From Spirochaeta isovalerica (lineage in GTDB: Bacteria; Spirochaetota; Spirochaetia; DSM-2461), in assembly GCF_014207565.1 (NCBI RefSeq), contig NZ_JACHGJ010000004.1, positions 124,001 through 188,000 on the forward strand: a stretch of DNA of 64,000 nt, given 5' to 3'. The position numbers were made by a program, and so were the translations under genes. The notes under the pieces are model-generated. The model had not been told where the DNA came from and did not search any database. It saw nothing but the letters and a program-made list of their open reading frames with translations. This document shows, piece after piece, positions 9,312-17,119 of this stretch (position 1 is its first letter; each line of letters begins with the position of its first letter).

Positions 9312-10436
9312 CTATCGCCCCATACAGATAAAATCCCTGAAATTCGATCTGTCTATCACTGACGATTCAGCAGAATATGTCTCTGTAAATGTCTTAGGCA
9401 GCCGGGTATTCTTCCTGGCGTTCCACTTGAACTCCCAGCCATGGATCTGACCATCCCTCTCTTCAACAAAATCGACTTCCTGTTGCTGCCTGGTCCTCCA
9501 GAAGTACATTTTTGAAAAAGTATTCCTGTAAAGATTCTGTTTTACCCTCTCCGAAACCAGAAAATTTTCCCATAACAGGCCTTTGTCTGCACGCAGATCC
9601 AGATTGGCAAAGTTTCCGATTACCATATTGCGTATACCGTTATCATAAAAATATATTTTTTTATTCTTCTTGATTTCATTCCGCAGATTCCGGCTGAAAC
9701 TGCTCAGTCTGAAAACAACATAGCCCTTCTCAAGGACATCGATATAGTGCGCGATTGTATTCTTGTCTACTCCGACCTGAAGGGCAAGTTCGGTGTAATT
9801 GACTTCGCTGCCAACCTGCAAAGCCAGAGACTGAACCAGTTTGTCCAGCACTTCCGGTTTCTTTAAACCGGAATAGGCAAGTATATCCCTGTATAAATAA
9901 CTTGTTGCCAACTCTTTCAGTATTTCCCTTTCTTCACCCGGATGATTCAATACATCAGGATATAATCCGTACAGAAGGCAATTCTCAAGTTTTTGTTCAG
10001 CTGCGAGAAAGCCAATGGAGGTTTCTAACTCTTCCCAACTGACAGGCAGTAGTTCGTATTCCCATTTCCGCCCGGTTAATGGTTCATTCAAGGCATTGGA
10101 CAAATCAAAGGAAGATGATCCGCTTACTAAAAGCCTGACATCATTCAGCTGATCGACGATAATCTTAAGAGTCAAACCGATCCCTGGAATCCTCTGCGCC
10201 TCATCGATAAAAACATATTTATGATTGCCGATCAGTGTTTTCAGTTCCTCTGTATTAATGCTGCTTAATACAGACCGGACTGTCGGATCATCACAATCCA
10301 AAAAAAGATAATCTTTTCTTTCCAGAAGTTTTTTTATCAGGGTCGTTTTCCCGACCTGCCTAGGACCGGTAACAAGAATGGCTTTTCCGGAAGGAATTTT
10401 TTTTAGAATTTCTGACTCAAGATATCGAGCAAACAT
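9312..10436 (-). CDS. AAA ATPase with DUF4143 domain (single-gene insertion)
   Basis: A ~374-residue predicted ATPase of the AAA_14/DUF4143 family. Walker A GPRQVGKTTL lies near residues 24-33, Walker B YVFIDEAQRI near 75-84, a SGSSSFDLS sensor segment near 106, and the C-terminal DUF4143 part contains YFYDNGIRN and FWRTRQQQEVDFV with an EVDFV motif resembling a nuclease-like core. Function of the family is unknown; members are often solitary and sporadically distributed. Start at 10436 (MFARYLE) has AGGGG upstream; the preceding TTG codon is an alternative. It has its own promoter-like sequence and palindrome, sits between rfbD and rfbB, and plays no evident part in sugar synthesis, so it looks like an inserted cassette. 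Confidence 0.85.
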   Translation of the reverse strand: MFARYLESEILKKIPSGKAILVTGPRQVGKTTLIKKLLERKDYLFLDCDDPTVRSVLSSINTEELKTLIGNHKYVFIDEAQRIPGIGLTLKIIVDQLNDVRLLVSGSSSFDLSNALNEPLTGRKWEYELLPVSWEELETSIGFLAAEQKLENCLLYGLYPDVLNHPGEEREILKELATSYLYRDILAYSGLKKPEVLDKLVQSLALQVGSEVNYTELALQVGVDKNTIAHYIDVLEKGYVVFRLSSFSRNLRNEIKKNKKIYFYDNGIRNMVIGNFANLDLRADKGLLWENFLVSERVKQNLYRNTFSKMYFWRTRQQQEVDFVEERDGQIHGWEFKWNARKNTRLPKTFTETYSAESSVIDRSNFRDFICMGR

Positions 10437-10458
10437 CAAGTACCCCTAAAAAAACATA

Positions 10459-10486
10459 ACTATTGGTGAATTGATTCACTAATAGT
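10459..10486. repeat. Inverted repeat, candidate operator of the AAA/DUF4143 gene
   Basis: Arms ACTATTGGTGAA and TTCACTAATAGT (12 bp, one mismatch) are separated by TTGA. On the minus strand the repeat lies immediately downstream of a TATACT -10 box, covering the expected transcription start. A protein binding here would block initiation, so it is a candidate operator; an mRNA 5' hairpin is the alternative. No terminator T-run follows. Confidence 0.55.
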
Positions 10487-10512
10487 ATACACTATCCGGG
10501 AAACCCTAGCAA
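10484..10512 (-). promoter_or_regulatory. Predicted sigma70-type promoter for the AAA/DUF4143 gene
   Basis: On the minus strand TTGCTA (10512-10507) and TATACT (10489-10484) are separated by exactly 17 nt, a good match to the consensus. The start codon lies about 48 nt downstream of the -10 box. This gives the inserted ATPase gene independent transcription and may also drive rfbB and the genes beyond. Confidence 0.6.
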
Positions 10513-10568
10513 AGATCAATTTTCATCAATCCAGGCCAAGAGAATAAACAGTCGGTAGTTTCTTATTT

Positions 10569-11444
10569 TCAGATGATATCACGCTCTGTAATTTCTTCTA
10601 TAAATCTCCGCAATGAAGCCCGCCATTCAGGAGGAATGAAGTGTATTTCAGATTTTACTTTTTCTTTTGACAACAGAGAAAATGCCGGTCTCTTCGCTCG
10701 AGTTTGAAATTCAGCTGAAGTACAGGGCGCAATGTCACATTCCGATTCAACCATTCCTTTCTGCCTTCCCAGACGGTATATTTCACAGGCGAAGTCGTAC
10801 CAGCTGCACTGCCCTTCTCCTGAAAAATGGTAAGTACCGTATTTATTTGATTTATCACTAATAATCCGAAGAATCAATTGAGACAAATCTCCCGTCCAGG
10901 TAGGAGAACCGACCTGGTCACTGACAACTTTTATCGAATCCCGTTCATTCATCAGCTTGAGCATAGTATAGACGAAATTAGGCCCGTACTGCCCGTACAG
11001 CCAGGCCGTCCGGATAATAAAATGATTTAGGCACTGATCTCTCAGTACCTCTTCCCCGGCCAGCTTACTCTGACCGTAGACTCCGATCGGCCCTGTCGGT
11101 GCATCTTCTTTCAAGGCAACAGCCGATGTCCCGTCAAAAACATAATCAGTCGATATGTGAATTATCGGGATATCCCGTACCGCAGCAATTTTAGCGAGAT
11201 TTTCAACCCCGTCCCGATTGATTTTAAATGCCGAATCCCTGTCATCTTCCGCTTTATCAACAGCTGTATAAGCGGAACAGTTTATAATCCATTCGGGATT
11301 ATACTTTTCAGCATGTTTTTTTAAAACTTCTGTCTCCAGAATGGATAGTTCTCTGTCCGTGCCTGAATAATCGATTTTTTCAGTATCGAAAAGCCGGCAC
11401 AGCTCCTGCCCCAGCATACCACCGTTTCCCACGACCCAGATCAT
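10569..11444 (-). CDS. rfbD: dTDP-4-dehydrorhamnose reductase
   Basis: A 291-residue RmlD-type reductase completing dTDP-L-rhamnose synthesis with NAD(P)H. The N-terminal GNGGMLGQEL nucleotide-binding motif, NCSAYTAVDKAEDD, STDYVFDG, the catalytic YGQSKLAGEE (Tyr/Lys pair around residues 126-130) and RTAWLYGQYGPNFV are all present. The start codon overlaps the rfbC stop by 4 nt, so the two are translationally coupled. Normal length. Confidence 0.93.
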   Translation of the reverse strand: MIWVVGNGGMLGQELCRLFDTEKIDYSGTDRELSILETEVLKKHAEKYNPEWIINCSAYTAVDKAEDDRDSAFKINRDGVENLAKIAAVRDIPIIHISTDYVFDGTSAVALKEDAPTGPIGVYGQSKLAGEEVLRDQCLNHFIIRTAWLYGQYGPNFVYTMLKLMNERDSIKVVSDQVGSPTWTGDLSQLILRIISDKSNKYGTYHFSGEGQCSWYDFACEIYRLGRQKGMVESECDIAPCTSAEFQTRAKRPAFSLLSKEKVKSEIHFIPPEWRASLRRFIEEITERDII

Positions 11445-11992
11445 CGTAGGGTCTCCAGTTCCGGCAGTGAGGCATCTTTCCCGGAGATCAGCGGAAAATC
11501 GATCACCCCTTCCAGAGGCCAGTGAATATTAAGCTCCCGATCATTCCAGATGACTCCCCCATCCGATTCCGGTGCATATTCTTCCGTGCACTTATAGAGG
11601 AAATGGGTGTTGTCTTTCAGAGTCAGAAATCCGTGGCCGAACCCCGGCGGTATATACAGCATGGTTCCGTTTTCCTCTGTCAGTTCAATCCCGAAGTGCT
11701 TTCCGAATGTGGGAGAACCTTCAATCAGATCCACAGCCACATCCCAGACAGCCCCTTTGACAACCCGAACCAGCTTTCCCTGGGCATGAGGAGCCGATTG
11801 AAAATGGATACCCCTCAAAACGCCTCTTGAAGAAAAGGAGTGATTATCCTGAGCAAAACTCTCATGAATCCCGGCTTTGTCAAAATCGCTTTTCTTGTAG
11901 GTTTCCATAAAAAAACCGCGATCATCTCCGAATTTTTTCGGCTGAATGATCAGAACACCCGGAATCGGCGTCTCCTTAAACTCGAAAGGCAT
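11441..11992 (-). CDS. rfbC: dTDP-4-dehydrorhamnose 3,5-epimerase
   Basis: A 183-residue cupin-fold RmlC epimerase acting on dTDP-4-keto-6-deoxyglucose. Motifs include [34 protein letters not shown] (catalytic His region), [17 protein letters not shown] and [11 protein letters not shown]. Start ATG is preceded by GAGAGGA. It overlaps the end of rfbA by 17 nt and rfbD by 4 nt, forming a tight rfbA-rfbC-rfbD unit. Confidence 0.94.
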   Translation of the reverse strand: MPFEFKETPIPGVLIIQPKKFGDDRGFFMETYKKSDFDKAGIHESFAQDNHSFSSRGVLRGIHFQSAPHAQGKLVRVVKGAVWDVAVDLIEGSPTFGKHFGIELTEENGTMLYIPPGFGHGFLTLKDNTHFLYKCTEEYAPESDGGVIWNDRELNIHWPLEGVIDFPLISGKDASLPELETLR

Positions 11993-12866
11993 GGGATTCC
12001 TCTCGATCTATCATTTTTAAAAGATATTCGCCATAAGTCGATTTTTTTAATTCATCTGCCAGAACTTTAAGCTGACCGAGACTGATAAATCCCTCTCTAT
12101 AGGCGATTTCTTCAATACATGCGATTTTCAAACCCTGCCTGGCTTCCAGAACTTCGACATATTGCGAAGCTTCGAGAAGCGATCCGTGGGTTCCCGTATC
12201 AAGCCAGGCAAAACCACGGCCCATCAGCTCTACTTTCAGCTTCTTCCGTTCCAGATAAACCTTATTGACATCGGTAATCTCCAGTTCGCCGCGGGGCGAA
12301 GGCTTCAGGTTCACAGCGATATCAATCACATCATTATCATAAAAATATAGCCCGACGACGGCGTAGTTTGATTTGGGTTCAGCCGGTTTTTCCTCAAGAG
12401 ACAGGGCATTACCCTTTTCATCAAAATCAACCACACCATATCTTTCCGGATCGGTCACGTAATATCCGAATACAGTGGCGCCTTCCTGCTGAGATGAGGC
12501 TTTTTTAACCATTTTCGCGAAGTCGTGGCCGTAGAAAAGATTGTCTCCCAGAACCAGGGCTACGGAATCATCCCCTACAAAATCTTTACCGATGATAAAC
12601 GCTTCAGCCAGTCCGTTGGGAGCATCCTGAACTGCGTAGTGAAAGTTCATCCCCAACTGCCTACCGTCTCCCAGAAGCTCCTCAAATCTTGGAGTATCCT
12701 GTGGAGTGGAAATTATCAGCACATCCCTGATCCCCGCCAGCATAAGAGTCGACAGAGGATAATAGATCATCGGCTTGTCATAAATGGGCAGCAACTGTTT
12801 GCAGATCGATTTTGTCGCCGGATATAACCTCGTACCGGAACCGCCGGCCAGTATGATTCCCTTCAT
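11976..12866 (-). CDS. rfbA: Glucose-1-phosphate thymidylyltransferase
   Basis: A 296-residue RmlA enzyme that makes dTDP-glucose from dTTP and glucose-1-phosphate, the committed step to dTDP-rhamnose. The N-terminal [16 protein letters not shown] motif, [27 protein letters not shown] and [20 protein letters not shown] are diagnostic. I choose the ATG at 12866 (MKGIIL) because GGAGCA lies 6 nt upstream; the frame extends 19 codons further to 12923 with no homologous sequence. It is the second gene of the cluster behind the winged-helix regulator. Confidence 0.94.
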   Translation of the reverse strand: MKGIILAGGSGTRLYPATKSICKQLLPIYDKPMIYYPLSTLMLAGIRDVLIISTPQDTPRFEELLGDGRQLGMNFHYAVQDAPNGLAEAFIIGKDFVGDDSVALVLGDNLFYGHDFAKMVKKASSQQEGATVFGYYVTDPERYGVVDFDEKGNALSLEEKPAEPKSNYAVVGLYFYDNDVIDIAVNLKPSPRGELEITDVNKVYLERKKLKVELMGRGFAWLDTGTHGSLLEASQYVEVLEARQGLKIACIEEIAYREGFISLGQLKVLADELKKSTYGEYLLKMIDREESHAFRV

Positions 12867-12934
12867 GATGTGCTCCTCATTTTTACGACTAGATTTGGGT
12901 CCCGACGCTTTCGAGTCCCCCAAAATATCTATTA

Positions 12935-13453
12935 TTAATAAACAAGACTATTGAGCGAATAGCTGTAAGAATTTTCCACAGGCTGTTTCAACTCATTCTC
13001 AGCAAAAACTATATAGCTTTTTTCAGAAATTTCTTCTGTTTTTTCATAAGCAACCCGAAAGGGTATACCCAATTTATAACATTCATGTTCGACAATGAAC
13101 TCAAGATCGCTGCTGCCGACAAGAACGACTTCATTATATCCGTCAGCTTTTGCTTCGCGGAGTATGCCATTTATGGCTTCACGGTACACGACGACATTCC
13201 GGATGGTCCGTTTGAAATATCTCCAGGACTTCTGCCCTATCTGCTCCAGACCTTTTGCCGTCAAGGCATATTGGATATTCCGGTTGTTGACCTTCTTAAT
13301 CGTAATGAGTCCCTTCTCGGCAAATCTTTTCAGAATGGAATTGGTCATGCCGAGGGACAGACCGATTATGCGGGAGATATCGCGCTGGCTGATATCATCC
13401 TTGCCCTGTGAGATAAGTTCGAGAATTTTCAGTTCGTTTTCTGGGTTTTTCAT
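12935..13453 (-). CDS. Winged helix-turn-helix regulator at the head of the polysaccharide operon
   Basis: A 172-residue protein. Residues about 8-75 form a MarR/wHTH-like domain: [20 protein letters not shown] is a recognition-helix pair, followed by wing residues [16 protein letters not shown]. Residues 95-150 form a second domain with [15 protein letters not shown], resembling a small alpha/beta sensing domain I cannot name. It is the first gene of the minus-strand cluster, about 70 nt before rfbA, and diverges from the NusG paralogue. The two palindromes in the shared intergenic region are its obvious candidate targets. No Shine-Dalgarno is visible before ATG 13453. Confidence 0.75.
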   Translation of the reverse strand: MKNPENELKILELISQGKDDISQRDISRIIGLSLGMTNSILKRFAEKGLITIKKVNNRNIQYALTAKGLEQIGQKSWRYFKRTIRNVVVYREAINGILREAKADGYNEVVLVGSSDLEFIVEHECYKLGIPFRVAYEKTEEISEKSYIVFAENELKQPVENSYSYSLNSLVY

Positions 13454-13543
13454 TTATGGTTTTAATTTGGATAGACCTGGTCCATTGACAGGACTACGGA
13501 ATAGATAGGAAAAACCGACGCGGCCGGAACCTGCTGACGGTAT

Positions 13544-13564
13544 ATTGTTCAATCTGTGAACAAT
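13544..13564. promoter_or_regulatory. Palindrome 1, candidate operator
   Basis: Perfect inverted repeat with arms ATTGTTCA and TGAACAAT around a 5-nt spacer (ATCTG). Its centre (13554) is 52 bp from the centre of palindrome 2, about five helical turns, so two dimers would lie on the same DNA face. It sits in the divergent region between the winged-helix regulator and the NusG paralogue. Confidence 0.65.
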
Positions 13565-13596
13565 CATATCGCATTTTCCAAAACACTTCCAGTTTT

Positions 13597-13615
13597 TTGT
13601 TCACTAAATGAACGA
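13597..13615. promoter_or_regulatory. Palindrome 2, candidate operator overlapping the NusG-paralogue promoter
   Basis: Arms TTGTTCA and TGAACGA with a 5-nt spacer (CTAAA); one mismatch to the consensus TTGTTCA-N5-TGAACAA seen in palindrome 1. It overlaps the proposed -35 box (13600-13605) and spacer, so occupancy should repress the NusG-like gene. Confidence 0.6.
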
Positions 13616-13628
13616 TAAAAGATATATT
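13600..13628 (+). promoter_or_regulatory. Predicted promoter of the NusG-paralogue gene
   Basis: TTCACT (13600-13605), 17 nt, TATATT (13623-13628). The proposed ATG at 13635 follows after 6 nt, so the transcript would begin at or next to the start codon. No Shine-Dalgarno is present. This favours 13635 over the upstream ATG at 13608, which would lie inside the promoter. Confidence 0.45.
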
Positions 13629-13634
13629 TTATCC

Positions 13635-14144
13635 ATGCATTATTTTGCCCTTCATATCAAAACAGGATCGGAAGAAAAGATCAGAAAAGCCATCGAAGAA
13701 GAACTGGGAGATGATCTGAAAGTTTTCTGTCCCATGAGGGAGCTGATGATCCGCAAAAAGGGGAAAACGACCAGACAGCTGAAACCGATGTTCGGCGGAT
13801 ATATTTTCGTGGAATCCGAGGAGATCAGTGCGGCGTCTCTGACAAAGCTCAAGAAAATTCCCGATTTTTTTCAGGTCCTGCCTTCCAACAAGGATATAAA
13901 ACCCGTTCGTCAGGAAGATATGGAGTTCCTCCGGTCTCTTTTTACGGGCAATCAGATAGCTGCCCTCTCCAAAGCCAAATTCGATGAAAATGACCTTATT
14001 CAGATTATTTCGGGCCCTCTGAAAGGCAAGGAAGGCATGATCGTGAAGGTCGACCGACGGAAAGGACGGGCCAAGATCGTTATCAATGCTTTTGACAGAG
14101 AGCATTTCGTCGACCTGGGTTTTGAGGTGATGGGCGAAGTTTAA
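13635..14144 (+). CDS. NusG-family specialised transcription antiterminator (RfaH/LoaP/UpxY-like)
   Basis: A 169-residue NusG paralogue. The N-terminal NGN domain begins MHYFALHIKTGSEEKIR, includes LKPMFGGYIFVES (about 53-65) and a conserved FFQVLPS strand. The C-terminal KOW domain contains IISGPLKGKEGMIVKVDRRKGRAKI (about 123-147, quoted in part). Housekeeping NusG sits in a secE-ribosomal context; this copy lies beside a polysaccharide operon, the usual setting of operon-specific paralogues that let RNA polymerase read through long surface-polymer operons. A longer form starting at 13608 is possible but would start inside the predicted promoter and second palindrome. I found no obvious ops-like element by eye. 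Confidence 0.85.
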   Translation: MHYFALHIKTGSEEKIRKAIEEELGDDLKVFCPMRELMIRKKGKTTRQLKPMFGGYIFVESEEISAASLTKLKKIPDFFQVLPSNKDIKPVRQEDMEFLRSLFTGNQIAALSKAKFDENDLIQIISGPLKGKEGMIVKVDRRKGRAKIVINAFDREHFVDLGFEVMGEV

Positions 14145-14147
14145 CCC

Positions 14148-14176
14148 TTCATTATTCCCCGCAAATCTGTTATTTT
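14148..14176 (+). promoter_or_regulatory. Predicted promoter of thiI
   Basis: TTCATT (14148-14153), 17 nt, TATTTT (14171-14176), followed after 6 nt by the thiI ATG. There is no Shine-Dalgarno, so the arrangement again suggests a leaderless message. Same layout as the upstream NusG-like gene. Confidence 0.4.
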
Positions 14177-14182
14177 ACCCAC

Positions 14183-15361
14183 ATGAAAGATCTCTATTTA
14201 ATCAAAATCGGTGAAATATCCCTGAAAAAAGGGAATAGAAAGATTTTTGAGAAACAGCTCAAAGACAATATAAAGAAAAACCTCAAACCCTATGGCAGCC
14301 ATGTCAACGTGCGAAGCGGCCGCTTCTATCTTGAAGTGGAAGATGTGCCGGAAGAAGTGGTGACCAAAGTTCTGGCTTCCACTTTCGGCATAGTCGGCTT
14401 CTACAAAACCCACAGCTGCGCCAAGGAGCTGGAGCCAATTTCCGAACTGGCAATATCTCTGGCTAAGCAGAACCTGGCTTCAGGATATGGCAATAAATTC
14501 AAAGTGGAGACAAGAAGGGTCGATAAAAGCCTCCCCATGGACTCCTATGATTATTCCCGGGAAATCGGAGGGATGATTTTCGAAGCGGTTGAAGGACTGG
14601 AAGTCGATGTCCGCAACCCCGACTGGGTTATCCATGTGGAACTGCGGGAGAAAGCCTATGTTTACGGCTACGGTGTTAAGGGACCGGGTGGACTTCCCGT
14701 CAGCACGGCGGGACGGGGAACGCTTCTCCTTTCGGGAGGGATAGACTCTCCCGTCGCCGGTTATCTGATGGCGAAAAGGGGACTGAAGCTCGATGCGGTT
14801 TATTTCCACACGCCCCCCTACACATCCAACGAAGCTCATGAGAAGGTCAAGGAACTGGCGAAGATTCTCGCACCCTGGTGCAGCGGGATCAATCTCTTTT
14901 CTGTTCCTTTCACCGATGTACAGGTTAAAGTGAACCAATCCGTCGAGCCGTCATTTACGACACTTCACGCCAGAGCGGCCATGATGACGATTGCGGAGAA
15001 AATCACGAAAGAAAGGGACGGCGGATGTCTGATTACAGGCGAAGCTCTGAGCCAGGTTGCCAGCCAGACAATGGAATCGCTCGCCTTTACAAACAGTTCT
15101 GTCACCCTGCCGGTTTTCCGTCCCCTTATCGGAATGGATAAAGAGGAGATAATAAAGATATCGAGAAAGCTCGGCGCTTTCGAAACCTCAACCCTGCCCT
15201 ACGATGATTGCTGCGCCATGTTTGCGCCGCAGCATCCGGAAACCAGGCCTGATTTTGAGAAAACCAGAGAGATGTTCAACAATATCGATTTCGGTGATCT
15301 GCTTGATCAGGCGGTTGCCAATGCAGAACGGACATGGTTCCCGGCTACGGGAAATGACTAA
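14183..15361 (+). CDS. thiI: tRNA 4-thiouridine synthetase (tRNA sulfurtransferase)
   Basis: A 392-residue ThiI. Order: N-terminal ferredoxin-like segment (LIKIGEISLKKGNRKIFEKQL), THUMP domain to about residue 165, then the PP-loop LLSGGIDSPVAGYLMAKRG near residue 182. No C-terminal rhodanese domain is present, as in many Gram-positive and thermophile ThiI proteins. The enzyme adenylates U8 of tRNA and receives sulfur from a persulfide; many family members also help make thiamine thiazole. It lies 38 nt after the NusG paralogue and ends at a strong terminator shared with the convergent fmdB-like gene. Confidence 0.93.
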   Translation: MKDLYLIKIGEISLKKGNRKIFEKQLKDNIKKNLKPYGSHVNVRSGRFYLEVEDVPEEVVTKVLASTFGIVGFYKTHSCAKELEPISELAISLAKQNLASGYGNKFKVETRRVDKSLPMDSYDYSREIGGMIFEAVEGLEVDVRNPDWVIHVELREKAYVYGYGVKGPGGLPVSTAGRGTLLLSGGIDSPVAGYLMAKRGLKLDAVYFHTPPYTSNEAHEKVKELAKILAPWCSGINLFSVPFTDVQVKVNQSVEPSFTTLHARAAMMTIAEKITKERDGGCLITGEALSQVASQTMESLAFTNSSVTLPVFRPLIGMDKEEIIKISRKLGAFETSTLPYDDCCAMFAPQHPETRPDFEKTREMFNNIDFGDLLDQAVANAERTWFPATGND

Positions 15362-15363
15362 AC

Positions 15364-15392
15364 AAAAAAGCTCCCTCGTCGGGAGCTTTTTT
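15364..15392. terminator. Bidirectional terminator between thiI and the FmdB-like gene
   Basis: Perfect stem AAAAAAGCTCCC / GGGAGCTTTTTT (12 bp) with loop TCGTC. U-runs exist in both directions, so it serves convergent thiI (+) and the FmdB-like gene (-). Confidence 0.92.
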
Positions 15393-15598
15393 CACTTGGA
15401 AGAACTGCCGCTGGTGCTTTTCTTCGAATCGGTAACATAGAATCCACTGCCTTTGAAGATCAGTCCAGATCCTCCGCCAATCATCCGCTTTACTTCTCCG
15501 CCGCATTCGGGGCAGACAGAAAGTGGCTCATCTGTCATGGCCTGGAAGTATTCGAAAACATGGCTGCACTGATTGCATTTATAGTCATATGTCGGCAT
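15392..15598 (-). CDS. FmdB-family zinc ribbon protein
   Basis: A 68-residue protein beginning MPTYDYKCNQCSHVFEYFQ, with CxxC at 8/11 and a second pair CPECGG near 34-37, forming one zinc ribbon, then GSGFYVTD and a Ser-rich tail. This is the FmdB/putative regulatory protein family; function unknown beyond likely zinc binding. SD AGGAG lies about 10 nt before ATG. It terminates in the hairpin shared with thiI. Confidence 0.88.
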   Translation of the reverse strand: MPTYDYKCNQCSHVFEYFQAMTDEPLSVCPECGGEVKRMIGGGSGLIFKGSGFYVTDSKKSTSGSSSK

Positions 15599-15699
15599 TT
15601 TATAGACTCCTGACTCAAGAGATATTCTTAACTGTATTTGGTATTGCTAATATACAAATTTTACAGCTGAGGGGCAAGTGTCAGGAATAAGTATTCTCT

Positions 15700-16287
15700 T
15701 CAGAGGGATTCAAAAAGACCGGAAATATCCAGCTCAAATCCTTTGAGAACAGGGCTTTCCCAGGTCCCGGTTTTTCTAAAGCTGACTGGTGCTTTGAATT
15801 TTTCACCTTCCAGCAGGTAGATCATTATGATTTCCGTTTCAGGATTAATGATCCAGTACTCCCTAACCCCCGATTTTTCATAGAGATTCAGTTTGTGGGT
15901 TTCATCTTTAAATGATGTGGAAGGACTGAGGATTTCAATGACGAGATCAGGAGCGCCTTTACATCCTGTATCATCCAGTTTGTTCGTATCACAAATGATT
16001 GAAAGATCGGGCTGGACAACATTGAAAACGCTTTCCTCGATGTGATTCTCTGTTTCATCCAATCTGACATCAAAGGGTGCGGCATAGACCTGGCATGTTT
16101 TACCTTTGAGAAATGTGAATATCTCAGCTGTTAAATAGGCGGAAATAAACTGATGCTTTCTGATCGGTGCGGGGCTCATATCCCAGACTTCGCCGTCAAT
16201 AATCTCCCACCTCTCCTCATCGGGCCAGGTCAGATAATCGGCATAGGAATATTTTCCCTCTTTCGGTTTCAACTTCGGATCTCCCAT
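15700..16287 (-). CDS. Uma2-family (DUF820) putative restriction endonuclease-fold protein
   Basis: A 195-residue Uma2 protein. It contains the family hallmarks YADYLTWPDEERWEIIDGEVWDM near the N-terminus, VVQPDLSIICD (PD motif, about 88-98) and DLVIEILSPSTSFKDE (ExL/K region, about 108-123), which together form a PD-(D/E)XK nuclease core. Uma2 proteins are common in cyanobacteria and Chloroflexi and of unknown biological role. Its ribosome-binding site is buried in a hairpin (see separate entry). It is transcribed away from hisF. Confidence 0.82.
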   Translation of the reverse strand: MGDPKLKPKEGKYSYADYLTWPDEERWEIIDGEVWDMSPAPIRKHQFISAYLTAEIFTFLKGKTCQVYAAPFDVRLDETENHIEESVFNVVQPDLSIICDTNKLDDTGCKGAPDLVIEILSPSTSFKDETHKLNLYEKSGVREYWIINPETEIIMIYLLEGEKFKAPVSFRKTGTWESPVLKGFELDISGLFESL

Positions 16288-16290
16288 ATG

Positions 16291-16319
16291 ACCTCCTGAT
16301 TGAATAACAGGATCAGGAG
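16291..16319 (-). promoter_or_regulatory. Hairpin sequestering the Uma2 ribosome-binding site
   Basis: In the minus-strand RNA, CTCCTGAT (16319-16312) can pair perfectly with ATCAGGAG (16300-16293) across an 11-nt loop. The second arm contains the AGGAGGT Shine-Dalgarno 3-4 nt before the start codon of the Uma2 gene. Pairing would hide the ribosome site, implying translational control. Confidence 0.5.
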
Positions 16320-16338
16320 ATCTGCTGCTTCAATTATA

Positions 16339-17103
16339 TCACATTCGCACGGGAATTTTTTGAGTGGTCAGGTGCTTTTTTATATCCTCAACAGTATAAT
16401 CGCCGAAGTGCACCATCGAGGCGATAAGCGCCGCATCGGCCGATCCTTCTTTGAGAACCGCAGCCAGGTGTTCAGGGCTTCCCGCGCCGCCCGATGCTAC
16501 GACGGGAATCCCGACCGATCGGGATATCATTTTCGTCAGATTGATTTCGTAACCTGTCTTCATCCCGTCGGCATCGATGGAATTGAGCACGATTTCCCCT
16601 GCGCCGAGACTTTCCGCCTGTTTCGCCCAGGCCAGAGCGTCCAGATCCATAGCTTTCCGGCCGCCATTGATAAAGACCCGGTACCCCGAAGGCATGTCAG
16701 GATCGGCAGCGGCATCCATCCCCAGAACAATGCACTGGGAACCGAATAGCGACGCGCCTTCTTCAATAATCGAGGGATTGCGCACAGCCGATGAGTTGAC
16801 GCTGACTTTTTCCGCTCCCGCCAGAATAACATCTTTGATATCATCGAGAGTGGATATGCCTCCGCCGACGGAAAAGGGAATAAAGATCTGTTCGGCCACT
16901 TTGCGGACAACATCGATCATGATGCCTCTTTTCTCATGAGAGGCTGTAATATCGTAAAAAACAAGCTCATCGGCGCCGTCGCGGTAGTATTTAGCTGCCA
17001 TTTCGACAGGATCGCCGACATCAATATTATCTTTGAATTTGATTCCTTTGGTGCATCTGCCTTCTTTTACATCAAGACAGACGACGATTCTTTTCTGAAA
17101 CAT
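16339..17103 (-). CDS. hisF: Imidazole glycerol phosphate synthase, cyclase subunit
   Basis: A 254-residue (beta/alpha)8 barrel. The catalytic aspartates lie in [14 protein letters not shown] (Asp near 11) and [10 protein letters not shown] (Asp near 130). [33 protein letters not shown] and [13 protein letters not shown] are typical. With HisH it converts PRFAR and glutamine-derived ammonia to imidazole glycerol phosphate and AICAR. It follows hisH by 16 nt. HisF paralogues acting in sugar amidation exist, but the motifs here fit histidine biosynthesis. No other his gene is in the window. Confidence 0.92.
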   Translation of the reverse strand: MFQKRIVVCLDVKEGRCTKGIKFKDNIDVGDPVEMAAKYYRDGADELVFYDITASHEKRGIMIDVVRKVAEQIFIPFSVGGGISTLDDIKDVILAGAEKVSVNSSAVRNPSIIEEGASLFGSQCIVLGMDAAADPDMPSGYRVFINGGRKAMDLDALAWAKQAESLGAGEIVLNSIDADGMKTGYEINLTKMISRSVGIPVVASGGAGSPEHLAAVLKEGSADAALIASMVHFGDYTVEDIKKHLTTQKIPVRM

Positions 17104-17119
17104 ATTTTTTTCCTTTGCC

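Noticed and set aside
13454-13600. ops/RfaH-type recognition element in the operon leader
   Set aside because: I looked for a GGCGGTAG-like element on the minus strand and found none; the NusG paralogue may use another signal.
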